The notes under the pieces were generated by a model that was not told where the DNA came from, did not search any database, and saw only the letters and a program-made list of their open reading frames with translations. This document shows positions 56,123 through 63,983 of a DNA stretch of 64,000 bases, in pieces (position 1 is the stretch's first letter; every line of letters begins with the position of its first letter). Origin of the DNA: Martinezella lusitana (GTDB lineage Bacteria > Pseudomonadota > Alphaproteobacteria > Rhizobiales > Rhizobiaceae); NCBI RefSeq assembly GCF_010668395.1, contig NZ_WUEY01000004.1, positions 310,001-374,000 on the forward strand. Reading direction: 5' to 3'. The translations under genes and the position numbers were made by a program.

Positions 56123-57169
56123 ATGTTCTTTGCTTCCGATAACTGGGCCGGCGCCCACACCAAGATCGCTGAACGTCTCCTTGCCGAATCCGGTGGCTTT
56201 GCCACCGCATACGGCTCGAGCGACCTGGATCAGAAGATCGAGGCCAAATTCGCCGAGGTCTTCGAGCGCGACGTCGCCGTTTTCTTCGTCGCAACCGGCT
56301 CCGCCGCCAATTCGCTGTCGCTTGCCAGCGTCCAGAAGCCGGGCGGCATCACGTTCTGCCACAGCGAGGCGCATGTGGCCGAAGACGAATGCGGTTCGCC
56401 GGATTTCTTCAGCAACGCGCGGCTGGCAACGGTCAAGGGCGCGGCCGGCAAGATCGACCCGCAGGCGCTCGCCGCAAAAATTGCCCGCTTCCCCCAGGAC
56501 GCCGTGCACCACGGTCGCGCCGCCGCCGTGACGATCACGCAGGCGACGGAAATCGGCACGGTCTATTCGCTCGACGAGATCGATGCGGTCGCCTCCGTCG
56601 CCAAGGCGAACGGCCTGCCGCTGCACATGGACGGCGCACGCTTCGCCAACGCCCTGGTCGCTCTCGGCGCCAGCCCCGCCGACATGACATGGAAGCGCGG
56701 TGTCGACATCCTCTCCTTCGGCGGCACCAAGAACGGCTGCTGGTGCGCCGAGGCGATCGTCTTCTTCAATCCGGAGCAGGCAAAGGAGATGCCTTTCATC
56801 CGCAAGCGCGCCGCCCAGCTCTTCTCCAAGTCGCGCTTCATCGCCGCGCAGTTCGATGGCTATTTCCAGGATGGCCTCTGGCTCGATCTGGCCCGCCACT
56901 CCAACGGCATGGCCGATCGCCTGCGCGCCGGCATCGAAAAGGCGCCGGGCGCCCACCTCGCCTGGCCGACAGTCTCCAACGAGGTTTTCGCGATCATACC
57001 GAAATCCTCGGCCAAGACCGCCGAGGACAAGGGCGCGAAGTTCTACGAATGGCCGATCCCGGAATCGCAGCCGGATCTGGTCGGCGATGACCAGACGCTG
57101 ATCCGTCTCGTCACCAGCTTCGCCACGACCGAGGCCGATGTCGCGAACTTCCTCGCCTGCCTGGGCTGA
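56123..57169 (+). CDS. ltaE: Low-specificity L-threonine aldolase
   Basis: A 348-residue fold-type I PLP enzyme cleaving threonine or allo-threonine to glycine and acetaldehyde. It opens MFFASDNWAGAHTKIAERLL, has HSEAHVAEDECGSPDFFS, LPLHMDGARFANALVALGAS and the PLP Lys203 in SFGGTKNGCWCAEAIVFF. ATG 56123 gives the expected N-terminus; 56051 adds an unlikely leader. It is divergent from gltB across a 567-base control region. Confidence 0.95.
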   Translation: MFFASDNWAGAHTKIAERLLAESGGFATAYGSSDLDQKIEAKFAEVFERDVAVFFVATGSAANSLSLASVQKPGGITFCHSEAHVAEDECGSPDFFSNARLATVKGAAGKIDPQALAAKIARFPQDAVHHGRAAAVTITQATEIGTVYSLDEIDAVASVAKANGLPLHMDGARFANALVALGASPADMTWKRGVDILSFGGTKNGCWCAEAIVFFNPEQAKEMPFIRKRAAQLFSKSRFIAAQFDGYFQDGLWLDLARHSNGMADRLRAGIEKAPGAHLAWPTVSNEVFAIIPKSSAKTAEDKGAKFYEWPIPESQPDLVGDDQTLIRLVTSFATTEADVANFLACLG

Positions 57170-57240
57170 CACGCACGAAGAGAGCGCCGGAGCCGGCTCG
57201 GAGCCGGACGGCGCTCATATAGACGGCAGGCGGACTAATT

Positions 57241-57372
57241 CTAATTCCGATGGGCGAACATTGCCGAGGTCGACTGGTCGCTGTGGGCGAATGCCGGAGC
57301 ATGGTGAACGATCACCGTCATGGCCACGACGCAGGCGACAAGTCCGGAAATGAAGATGGCACCATAGGTCAT
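57241..57372 (-). CDS. Possible 43-residue exported or membrane peptide
   Basis: The reverse strand from ATG 57372 to TAG 57241 encodes MTYGAIFISGLVACVVAMTV then IVHHAPAFAHSDQSTSAMFA and HRN. It starts with a hydrophobic helix and an Ala-x-Ala-type cleavage motif (AFAHS). GAGG lies 12 bases upstream, further than usual. Two His-rich stretches suggest possible metal contact. No family is recognised. The remaining 200 bases to the LysR gene show nothing else. Confidence 0.4.
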   Translation of the reverse strand: MTYGAIFISGLVACVVAMTVIVHHAPAFAHSDQSTSAMFAHRN

Positions 57373-57570
57373 CGGGACGGATATCCTCGCTCAGCTCCCT
57401 CGTAACCATCAACGATAGCAGCCAAAGCTGACTTCGACCTGAACCGGTGCAATGAGAAGGCGGGACGCGCAAAGATAGAAAATCCAGCCGGCAGAAGATC
57501 TCCCGATGGGAGGCCAATCGCATCGATAGGATCGGAAACGGTTTGTCGGGCCCGGCAAGCCCGAGCGTTG

Positions 57571-58428
57571 TCAGGTCGATCTCGGCCCCCTGACCTTTGC
57601 CAGAATATCCTCCGAGAGCGCTTCAACCAGAAGCCGGTCCGCCCCCTTACGGGGCACGAGCACGAATTCCACATCCTCGAGAGTAGGCAGCCAGCCCGGC
57701 CCGATCTCCATCAGGCCGGCGGGCGCCATGCTCCGGGGCTGGACGAGGACGCCCATGCCGGCGCGCGCCGCCGCCGTCAGGCCGCTGAGGCTGCCGCAGG
57801 TGCAGACGATCCGCCATGGCATCTGCTGCCGGCGCAGCGCCTCCAGCGCCACCGCACGCGTAACGCTCGGCGTGGGAAAGGCAATCAGCGGCAGAGGAGC
57901 CGCGAGCTTGCGAATGCGATCCGGATCGCGCGCCAGCCACACCAGCGGCTCGCGATAGACGAGCTTGCCCCTGACATCCCCGAGCCGGCGCTTCGCCAGC
58001 ACGAGATCGAGATCGCCATTGTCCTGCATTTCATAAAGCGTGCCGCTGAGAGCGACCGTCAGCTCGAGATCGACGGACGGATGCGAACGGACGAAGTCTT
58101 CCAGAACGTCAGGGAGCTGGCTGGTGACGAAGTCCTCGGAAACGCCGAGCCGAAGGCTGCCGCGCAGGCTGTTGCCGGCAAAAAGCTGCCGCACATCGCC
58201 TTCGATCGACAGCATCTGGCGCGCATGGCCGAGCAAGGCCTCGCCGTCGCCGGTCAGGACCACGCGATGCGTGTCGCGCGCCAGCAGCTTGCGCCCGAGT
58301 TCGGTTTCCAGCCGCTGTATGTGCTGGCTGACGGTCGATTGCCCAAGACCGAGACGCTCCGCCGCCAGCGTGAAGCTGCCCATCTGCTCGACGGCGACGA
58401 AGCTGCGCAACTGTGTGAGATCCAGCAT
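57571..58428 (-). CDS. LysR-family transcriptional regulator
   Basis: A 285-residue LysR protein. The HTH reads LTQLRSFVAVEQMGSFTLAA then GLGQSTVSQHIQRLETELGR. The effector domain starts at about residue 90 (GSLRLGVSEDFVTSQLPDVL). It is divergent from the SBF-type transporter gene (107 bases), with a perfect inverted repeat between them (58465-58479), the standard layout for control of that transporter. The inducer is unknown. It is slightly shorter than average for the family. Confidence 0.95.
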   Translation of the reverse strand: MLDLTQLRSFVAVEQMGSFTLAAERLGLGQSTVSQHIQRLETELGRKLLARDTHRVVLTGDGEALLGHARQMLSIEGDVRQLFAGNSLRGSLRLGVSEDFVTSQLPDVLEDFVRSHPSVDLELTVALSGTLYEMQDNGDLDLVLAKRRLGDVRGKLVYREPLVWLARDPDRIRKLAAPLPLIAFPTPSVTRAVALEALRRQQMPWRIVCTCGSLSGLTAAARAGMGVLVQPRSMAPAGLMEIGPGWLPTLEDVEFVLVPRKGADRLLVEALSEDILAKVRGPRST

Positions 58429-58464
58429 GGATTATCCTGTATCGCGATAACTGTTATTTCTTGC

Positions 58465-58479
58465 ATCGTGGATCACGAT
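58465..58479. promoter_or_regulatory. Candidate LysR operator
   Basis: ATCGTG-GAT-CACGAT is a perfect 6-bp inverted repeat containing a T-N11-A pair (T58466 to A58478), the LysR box consensus. It is 37 bases from the LysR start and 57 from the transporter start. Confidence 0.55.
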
Positions 58480-58535
58480 AGGTCTATCTGCAAGGATTAA
58501 TCCTGCGACTTGTAACTGCGATTGGGGTAGGCACG

Positions 58536-59552
58536 ATGCGCCGCTTTCTTCCAGACACCTTCACCATGCTGCTGGTGCTCACCGTTCTGACGGCATCCTT
58601 CTTTCCCGTGCAGGGAATGAGCGCCAAGTATTTCGGCATTGCCACCAATTTTGCCATCGGTCTGCTGTTCTTCCTGCATGGCGCGCGCCTGTCGCGCGAT
58701 GTGGTCATCGCCGGCATGCTGCACTGGCGGCTGCACCTCGTCATTTTGCTGACGACCTTCGGCATCTTCCCGCTGCTGGTGCTGGCCATGGGCCATATCG
58801 TTCCGAACAGCATCCTGCCCGTGTCGCTCTATACGGGCATGCTGTTCCTGAGCGTGCTGCCCTCGACCGTGCAGTCCTCCATCGCCTTCACCTCCATCGC
58901 CGGCGGCAACGTGCCGGCCGCGATCTGCTCGGCGTCGGCCTCGAATATCTTCGGCATGTTTCTGACACCGCTGCTCGTCGGCGTGCTGTTCTCCGTCGGC
59001 GGCCAGGGCGGCTTTTCCTGGGATGTCCTGTGGCAGATCATGCTGCAGCTGCTCGCCCCCTTCATCGCCGGCCAGTTGCTGCAGCCATGGATCGGTAACT
59101 GGATCCGCTCCAAGAAGAAGATCCTGATGCCGGTCGATCGCGGCTCGATCCTGATGGTCGTCTATTCGGCCTTCAGCGAAGCCGTGGTCGAAGGGCTGTG
59201 GCACACCTTCTCGGTGCTTGACATCGCTACCGTCATCGTTGCCAACATGGTGCTTCTTGCGATGGTGATCTGCATCACCATGTTCGGCAGCCGCGCACTC
59301 GGCTTTTCGAAGGCCGACGAGATCACCATCACCTTCTGCGGCTCGAAGAAATCTCTGGCGAGCGGCGTGCCGATGGCCAATGTCATCTTCGCCGGCCAGG
59401 GTATCGGCGCCATCGTGCTGCCGCTCATGCTGTTCCACCAGATTCAGCTGATGACCTGCGCGGTCCTTGCGCAGAAATACGCCGATGCGGCCAAGCGCCG
59501 GGAAGCGGCAAAGGCCGGGGCAAAGTCGGCTGAAGCGACGCACGCCGCCTGA
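58536..59552 (+). CDS. SBF-like (bile acid:sodium symporter fold) transporter
   Basis: A 338-residue inner-membrane protein with about 9 or 10 hydrophobic helices. The signature FCGSKKSLASGVPMANVIFA and the SVLPSTVQSSIAFTSIAGGN crossover motif place it in the SBF-like (PF13593-type, YfeH) family. Substrates of this branch are mostly unknown; some transport organic anions. The C-terminus is a charged Ala/Lys tail. Control by the divergent LysR gene is likely. The stop is close to a bidirectional hairpin. Confidence 0.92.
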   Translation: MRRFLPDTFTMLLVLTVLTASFFPVQGMSAKYFGIATNFAIGLLFFLHGARLSRDVVIAGMLHWRLHLVILLTTFGIFPLLVLAMGHIVPNSILPVSLYTGMLFLSVLPSTVQSSIAFTSIAGGNVPAAICSASASNIFGMFLTPLLVGVLFSVGGQGGFSWDVLWQIMLQLLAPFIAGQLLQPWIGNWIRSKKKILMPVDRGSILMVVYSAFSEAVVEGLWHTFSVLDIATVIVANMVLLAMVICITMFGSRALGFSKADEITITFCGSKKSLASGVPMANVIFAGQGIGAIVLPLMLFHQIQLMTCAVLAQKYADAAKRREAAKAGAKSAEATHAA

Positions 59553-59588
59553 GAATTCCAAAAGATTCCAAAGTATGAGCCAAAACAA

Positions 59589-59614
59589 AAGCGGCGCCCG
59601 AATGGGCGCCGCTT
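59589..59614. terminator. Terminator between transporter and hsp20
   Basis: AAGCGGCGCCC (59589-59599), loop GAAT, GGGCGCCGCTT (59604-59614), an 11-bp perfect stem. T runs follow on the reverse strand (TTTTGTTTT) and weakly on the forward one, so it mainly ends the hsp20 transcript. Confidence 0.9.
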
Positions 59615-59676
59615 CTCGTTTGACCTTGGGAGGATCAATGCCGATGGCGGTATGGGACCGCCGTCGGCCGCATGTC

Positions 59677-60141
59677 TTAGTTTATGTGTGCCTCGATGGC
59701 CTTCGGGGTTTCCACGGGCTCGGCCTCAATGGAGATGCGGCGCGGCTTCATGGCTTCGGGAATGTTGCGCAACAGATCGATGTGCAGCAAACCATTCTTC
59801 AGCGAAGCAGCCTGGACCTCGACATGATCGGCGAGCTGGAAACGGCGCTCGAAGGCGCGCTTGGCGATACCGCGATAGAGATATTCGCTGGTTTCAGCCG
59901 GCTCCTCGCTCTTTTCGCCCTTGACGTGAAGCACATGGGCGTGGGCCTCGATGCTCAGTTCCTTTTCGTCGAAACCGGCAACGGCCATGGTGATGCGATA
60001 GGTGTTTTCACCGGTACGCTCGATATTGTAGGGCGGATAGGTCTGGGCCTGATCCGGCTGGCCAAGGCTGTCGAGCATGGTGAACAGACGGTCGAAACCG
60101 ACGGTGGAACGGTAAAGGGGAGAGAAGTCTACGTGGCGCAT
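59677..60141 (-). CDS. Small heat-shock protein (Hsp20/IbpA family)
   Basis: A 154-residue alpha-crystallin-domain chaperone. It begins MRHVDFSPLYRSTVGFDRLF, has the domain from YPPYNIERTGENTYRITMAV and GDEKELSIEAHAHVLHVKG-type strands, and the IbpA-type motif EYLYRGIAKRAFERRFQLAD. The C-terminal I-x-I/V region is KPRRISIEAE. Such proteins hold unfolded proteins for refolding by DnaK. Upstream are a sigma-32-type promoter and a leader with ROSE features, so expression is heat induced at both transcription and translation. AGGAGG is the ribosome-binding site, partly inside the hairpin. Confidence 0.95.
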   Translation of the reverse strand: MRHVDFSPLYRSTVGFDRLFTMLDSLGQPDQAQTYPPYNIERTGENTYRITMAVAGFDEKELSIEAHAHVLHVKGEKSEEPAETSEYLYRGIAKRAFERRFQLADHVEVQAASLKNGLLHIDLLRNIPEAMKPRRISIEAEPVETPKAIEAHIN

Positions 60142-60243
60142 GGAGTCCTCCTGTGAGCGACAATTGCGATTTCAAGGTTTGTCCCATGACCCCACTCCGG
60201 GCGGCCTCGGGACGGTTTCGCAGGCCCGTTTGGCACCTGCAGA
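60142..60243 (-). ncRNA. ROSE-type RNA thermometer in the hsp20 leader
   Basis: The predicted 100-base 5' leader ends with the ROSE signature on the reverse strand: TCGCTC (60160-60155) followed by ACAG and AGGAGG (60152-60147). CUC pairs with GAG of the Shine-Dalgarno, and the conserved G would face a G, the syn G-G mismatch known from ROSE elements. The rest of the leader also has inverted segments (GTCCC/GGGAC). Leader length and gene type fit; folding was judged by eye. Confidence 0.75.
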
Positions 60244-60249
60244 CTGGAA

Positions 60250-60276
60250 ATGGGGATCGCTTTTCCGGAGTTCAAG
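60250..60276 (-). promoter_or_regulatory. Sigma-32 (RpoH) promoter of hsp20
   Basis: On the reverse strand CTTGAA (60276-60271), a 15-base spacer and CCCCAT (60255-60250) match the alphaproteobacterial RpoH consensus. Transcription would start near 60243, giving the ROSE-length leader. Confidence 0.8.
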
Positions 60277-60376
60277 ACCCCTGTGCAGCTGCGCGTATCC
60301 TGCGGAAAAGCATTGCGTGAACCGCAGATGAACGGTTGGTTCGGAACCTGTTCAGGCTGGCGGGCGTATCACTGAA

Positions 60377-60482
60377 TCATCGGAACACCATCATCCGATG
60401 ACTGAAGTGTATCGTCCCTTCTTCTTCAGTCCTTGCTCGGCCGGCGAAGCGGATTTCTCTATTCCGCGAGCCGGCCTTTTTT
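60377..60482 (+). ncRNA. Candidate small RNA with three hairpins and a terminator
   Basis: Between hsp20 and DUF2000, both on the other strand, the forward strand shows three consecutive stems: TCATCGGA/TCCGATGA (60377-60384 with 60394-60401), CTGAAG/CTTCAG (60402-60407 with 60424-60429, loop with a C/T-rich CCCTTCTT segment) and a strong GGCCGGC/GCCGGCC terminator (60439-60445 with 60470-60476) with an inner GCGGA/TCCGC and six T. No forward gene explains the terminator. No good promoter is visible, so the 5' end is uncertain. Confidence 0.55.
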
Positions 60483-60492
60483 CTTTCCGGCC

Positions 60493-60909
60493 TCAGCGCA
60501 GCAGCTTCAGCGAGCCCGTCAGCGATTTCACCCATTTCGATGGACCCGCTATTCCCAGACCGTCGATGGCTTCCTCGGAAAGATCGCGGCCGGGAAATGT
60601 GGCCTCATATTCCCTGTAGTCGTGCAGAGACCGTGCGAAGGCCGGAAAGGCAACGACCGCCCGCTCTCCCTGTTGAGGCAGCGCCTTCAGCAACAGCGAT
60701 CGGATGGCATCGGCATCGGCCTGCAGCATCGGCACCGGCATGTTCGAGCTGATGTCGATCGCACGCTGTTGCCTGTCGACCAATTGCCTTGCCGCAAGTG
60801 CTGGAAATCGCGCCCCCAGCCCTATCGCGATGGCGCCGGCAGTATTGGCGATCAGCCCCAGCGGCAAATCCGGATTGATGATGATGGCGAGACGAATGTC
60901 GGGGAGCAT
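60493..60909 (-). CDS. DUF2000 family protein
   Basis: A 138-residue protein of the DUF2000 family: IRLAIIINPDLPLGLIANTA, then AIAIGLGARFPALAARQLVD and VVAFPAFARSLHDYREYEAT. It is a small cytoplasmic alpha/beta protein of unknown reaction, sometimes found with Lrp/AsnC genes. ATG 60909 is chosen as the family start. It is divergent from the Lrp-type gene (132 bases), which probably regulates it. The forward-strand terminator of the candidate small RNA points into its 3' end. Confidence 0.88.
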   Translation of the reverse strand: MLPDIRLAIIINPDLPLGLIANTAGAIAIGLGARFPALAARQLVDRQQRAIDISSNMPVPMLQADADAIRSLLLKALPQQGERAVVAFPAFARSLHDYREYEATFPGRDLSEEAIDGLGIAGPSKWVKSLTGSLKLLR

Positions 60910-61041
60910 GGGAAACCTTTTGCTGTTGTCGACGCTGGCCCGCAGAATATCTCCAACATCGGGGAAGTTCCTGCCTTTCATTGCTGAAAATCGATGATAG
61001 AAGGTAGATGCTACCTTAATATACTGGCATTGGGGTCACAT

Positions 61042-61521
61042 ATGCCTTCCACACTCGAACCTATCGACCTGAGAATCCTCGAGGCGCTCCAGAAGGACGG
61101 ACGCCTGACCAATCAGGCGCTTTCGTCCGAAGTCGGGCTTTCCACCTCGCCATGCTGGCGGCGCGTGCGGCAACTGGAGGAAACCGCGGTCATCCAGGGC
61201 TATACGGCAACGCTGGACAGGCGCCAGATCGGCCTCGGCGTCCTCGCCTTCATCAGGGTGAAGATCGACAGCCACAGCGAAGCCGAAGCCGAGGAGTTCT
61301 CGCGCGACGTCCTGAAGCTGAGCGAAGTCGTGGCGTGCTACAGCATCGCCGGGGACGCGGATTTCCTATTGCAGGTCGTTGCCGCCGACCTCGACAGCTA
61401 TGCGGATTTCGCCATGGCCGTCGTTCGCCGTCTGCCGCGCATCAAGGAGATGCAGACAACCTTCGTGCTCAAGGAGATCAAGCCATTCAAGGGCTTTCCG
61501 CTTGACGTCGGGCAGCGATGA
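61042..61521 (+). CDS. Lrp/AsnC-family transcriptional regulator
   Basis: A 159-residue Lrp-type regulator. The HTH has IDLRILEALQKDGRLTNQAL and GLSTSPCWRRVRQLEETAVI; the RAM/ACT-like effector domain follows (YTATLDRRQIGLGVLAFIRV, then SIAGDADFLLQVVAADLDSY). It binds amino acids and controls metabolism genes, most likely the divergent DUF2000 gene. ATG 61042 opens the usual PSTLEPIDLRIL start. Just downstream lies a 22-base tandem repeat. Confidence 0.95.
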   Translation: MPSTLEPIDLRILEALQKDGRLTNQALSSEVGLSTSPCWRRVRQLEETAVIQGYTATLDRRQIGLGVLAFIRVKIDSHSEAEAEEFSRDVLKLSEVVACYSIAGDADFLLQVVAADLDSYADFAMAVVRRLPRIKEMQTTFVLKEIKPFKGFPLDVGQR

Positions 61522-61552
61522 CGGCGCAGGACTTGGAATGCCGTCTTCAGTG

Positions 61553-61596
61553 GTCGACACTTGGTTGCCGTGCAGTCGACACTTGGTTGCCGTGCA
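61553..61596 (+). repeat. Perfect tandem repeat of 22 bases
   Basis: A 22-base unit starting GTCGACACTTGG and ending TTGCCGTGCA occurs twice in direct tandem (61553-61574 and 61575-61596), beginning with the palindrome GTCGAC. It sits between the Lrp and K+ channel genes and could be a duplicated binding site or a recombination footprint. Confidence 0.9.
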
Positions 61597-61670
61597 AATG
61601 CCTCCGCCCCTTTACGTTTGGATCGCAGGCATCCTATTCTGCGAAAATGGCAGCCCAGTCGGGGTATTGA

Positions 61671-62738
61671 ATGTCGGCGCTCCCTTTCTCGAAGATTTCC
61701 GCATCGCTGAACGCGCTGCTCGCCGCAATCGGTCTGTTGACTGTGGCCGCGCTTACGACACCGGACATATCCGGACAGACCAGGCTCATCCTGGAAGTCC
61801 TGCTTGCTGGTGTCTGGGCTGCCTATGTTCTGCAACTGATCGAGACGCTGATCATGCAGCGCAAGAGAGACGTTCGCGGCCGGGCGCTGGAAATCGCCGT
61901 CGACGTGCTTGCGGTTTTGGTCCCCGTGGCCGCATTCCTTTTCATCCGCGGACGTGACCAGAGCCTCTATTGCGCCATCTGGCTCTTGAAGCCATTGCGC
62001 GGCTCGACCTTCTTCCGCCTGCTGGGCAGGGTCCTGAGCAAGGAAGCGCGCAACCTGATCGGCGTCACCTCGATCTTCGGCCTCGTTCTGTTCAGTGCGG
62101 CGCTCGCGGCCTACATCATCGAGCGCGATGCCCAGCCTGACAAATTCGGCAGTATCCCCCTCGCGATGTGGTGGGCGGTGGTCACGCTATCCACGACAGG
62201 CTATGGCGACGAGATCCCGCAAAGCTTCGCCGGCCGCATCCTTGCCGGGCTGGTCATGATGAGCGGAATCGGCATCTTCGCGCTATGGGCGGGTATCCTT
62301 GCCACCGGCTTCTACGAAGAAGTCCGCCGGCAGGATTTCGTGCGCAATTGGCAGCTGGTGGCAGCGGTGCCGCTCTTCCAGAAGCTCGGGTCGGGCGCAC
62401 TCATCGAAATCGTGCGGGCGCTGAGACCTCGTGTCGTACCGGCCGGCGCAGTAATCTGCCGCAAGGGCGATACGGGCGATCAGATGTTCTTCATCGTCGA
62501 AGGCCGTGTCAGCGTCGCCACACCGAACCCCGTGGAGCTCGGCTCCGGCAGCTTCTTCGGCGAGATGGCGCTCATCAGCGGCGAGCCCCGCTCGGCGACC
62601 GTCAGCGCCGTGACCGAAGTCTCGCTGCTGTCGCTCTATTCGTCGGATTTCCAGATGCTGTCCAGCAGCAGCCCGGAAATCGCCGAGATCATCCGCAAAA
62701 CCGCACTCGAGCGACGCGGAACAACCACGAAAGCCTGA
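61671..62738 (+). CDS. Cyclic-nucleotide-gated potassium channel (MlotiK1-like)
   Basis: A 355-residue six-helix channel. Helices occupy about 10-220, the selectivity filter TTGYGD is at 175-180 (AVVTLSTTGYGDEIPQ), and the C-terminal cyclic-nucleotide-binding domain is at about 230-345 (QMFFIVEGRVSVATPNPVEL then GEMALISGEPRSATVSAV). The S4 helix has few charges, so it is not strongly voltage gated. The closest well-studied relative is MlotiK1 of Mesorhizobium loti, gated by cAMP. A 22-base tandem repeat lies upstream. Confidence 0.97.
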   Translation: MSALPFSKISASLNALLAAIGLLTVAALTTPDISGQTRLILEVLLAGVWAAYVLQLIETLIMQRKRDVRGRALEIAVDVLAVLVPVAAFLFIRGRDQSLYCAIWLLKPLRGSTFFRLLGRVLSKEARNLIGVTSIFGLVLFSAALAAYIIERDAQPDKFGSIPLAMWWAVVTLSTTGYGDEIPQSFAGRILAGLVMMSGIGIFALWAGILATGFYEEVRRQDFVRNWQLVAAVPLFQKLGSGALIEIVRALRPRVVPAGAVICRKGDTGDQMFFIVEGRVSVATPNPVELGSGSFFGEMALISGEPRSATVSAVTEVSLLSLYSSDFQMLSSSSPEIAEIIRKTALERRGTTTKA

Positions 62739-62928
62739 TATTGGCGACGTCGTGGCAAGGCGCGGTCGAAAGCGTCACAGGCGCCGGCGCTGCCGTCGGA
62801 GAGGCCGATGGGGGGATGCCGGCACCAAGGATTCAGCCAAAGGGGACCGCCAACAAATCTGTTGCAATTCCGTCCACCTGCGCTATCCCCTTGAGGTGGG
62901 CCATTTGTCAGCGAGGCGCGACATCGCC

Positions 62929-63903
62929 ATGGATTCGATCCTCTATTCCAAGGCAGACAATCCGGTGCCGGAGAACCGCACCGAGGGGTTCTTCGAGAGC
63001 TTCGACGGGCGCAAGCTGCGCTACGCCATTTTCCGTTGCGAGCAGCCGGTCGCGAGAGGCACCGTGGTTTTGCTGCAGGGCCGCAACGAGTTCATCGAGA
63101 AATATTTCGAGACGATCCGCGATCTCACCGCCAAGGGCCTGTGGGTCGCGACCTTCGACCTCCGCGGCCAGGGCGGATCGGAGCGGCTGCTGAAGGATCC
63201 CCTGCGCGGCCATATCAGCCGATTTTCGGATTATGAGCGCGACCTGACCGTATTCCTCGACAAGATCGTCCTGCCCGATACCCGCCTGCCCTTCTTTCTC
63301 CTCGCCCATTCGACGGGCGCGCTGATCGCCATGTCGGCAGCCCCTGGGCTTGCAACCCGCATCGACCGCATGGTGCTGTCGGCACCCTTTATCGGCCTCA
63401 CGGGTCATGGTGCCTCGCCGGGCCTCATCCGCTTTGTCTCCGGCACCGTCAGCGGCATCGGCCTTGGCCGGATGCAATTCAGCAAGAAGTTCAAGGAAAA
63501 ACCCTTTGCCGACAATCCGTTGACGACGGACGAGCAGCGCTATCGACGCAATATCGGCATCGGCACGACCTTTCCGCAGCTCTGCCTGGGGCCGCCGACG
63601 GCACGCTGGCTGTCGCAAGCCCTGCGGGCGATCGAGCGCGTCAACAGGCCGGAACATCTGTTTTCGATCCCCATCCCGACCGTTCTGATCGCGCCGACGC
63701 GGGACGGCGTCGTGCCCTATGCCGATCAAGAGCGCCTGTCGCGCTATTTCCGCGCCGCGCAGCTCGTGCCGATCCACGGCGCCAAGCATGAAATCCTGCA
63801 GGAGCGCGATATCTACCGCAACCAGGCCCTCGCCGCGATCCACGCCTTCATCCCCGGCAGCGATACGGAAATCAATGCCTACGAGATAGAAGCGGAAGCG
63901 TGA
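62929..63903 (+). CDS. Lysophospholipase-like alpha/beta hydrolase (PldB type)
   Basis: A 324-residue serine hydrolase of the PldB/monoacylglycerol lipase type. It has the oxyanion VVLLQGRNEFIEKYFETIRD, FDLRGQGGSERLLKD, the nucleophile elbow LLAHSTGALIAMSAA (Ser in H-S-T-G), the acid in APTRDGVVPYADQERL and His in VPIHGAKHEILQERDIYR. It likely cleaves lysophospholipids or monoacylglycerols in the cytoplasm or at the inner membrane. ATG 62929 fits the family N-terminus, with GAGG upstream. A palindromic intergenic element follows. Confidence 0.92.
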   Translation: MDSILYSKADNPVPENRTEGFFESFDGRKLRYAIFRCEQPVARGTVVLLQGRNEFIEKYFETIRDLTAKGLWVATFDLRGQGGSERLLKDPLRGHISRFSDYERDLTVFLDKIVLPDTRLPFFLLAHSTGALIAMSAAPGLATRIDRMVLSAPFIGLTGHGASPGLIRFVSGTVSGIGLGRMQFSKKFKEKPFADNPLTTDEQRYRRNIGIGTTFPQLCLGPPTARWLSQALRAIERVNRPEHLFSIPIPTVLIAPTRDGVVPYADQERLSRYFRAAQLVPIHGAKHEILQERDIYRNQALAAIHAFIPGSDTEINAYEIEAEA

Positions 63904-63939
63904 CGCTGAAGCAGCTCGCTATTCCTGGAAGCGCCCGGA

Positions 63940-63983
63940 GCAATTCCAGGAACAGTGCATAGCGGCTTTCCGTCCGGAATTGC
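63940..63983. repeat. Palindromic intergenic element, RIME-like
   Basis: GCAATTCC (63940-63947) pairs with GGAATTGC (63976-63983). The sequence between (CAGGAA ... TTTCCGTCCGGAATTGCG) resembles the rhizobial RIME-type intergenic palindromes that recur between genes in Rhizobium and relatives. It lies right after the hydrolase gene and continues past the window edge. Confidence 0.6.

Noticed and set aside
61553..61596. Possible CRISPR array from direct repeats
   Set aside because: Only two adjoining copies without spacers and no cas genes nearby.
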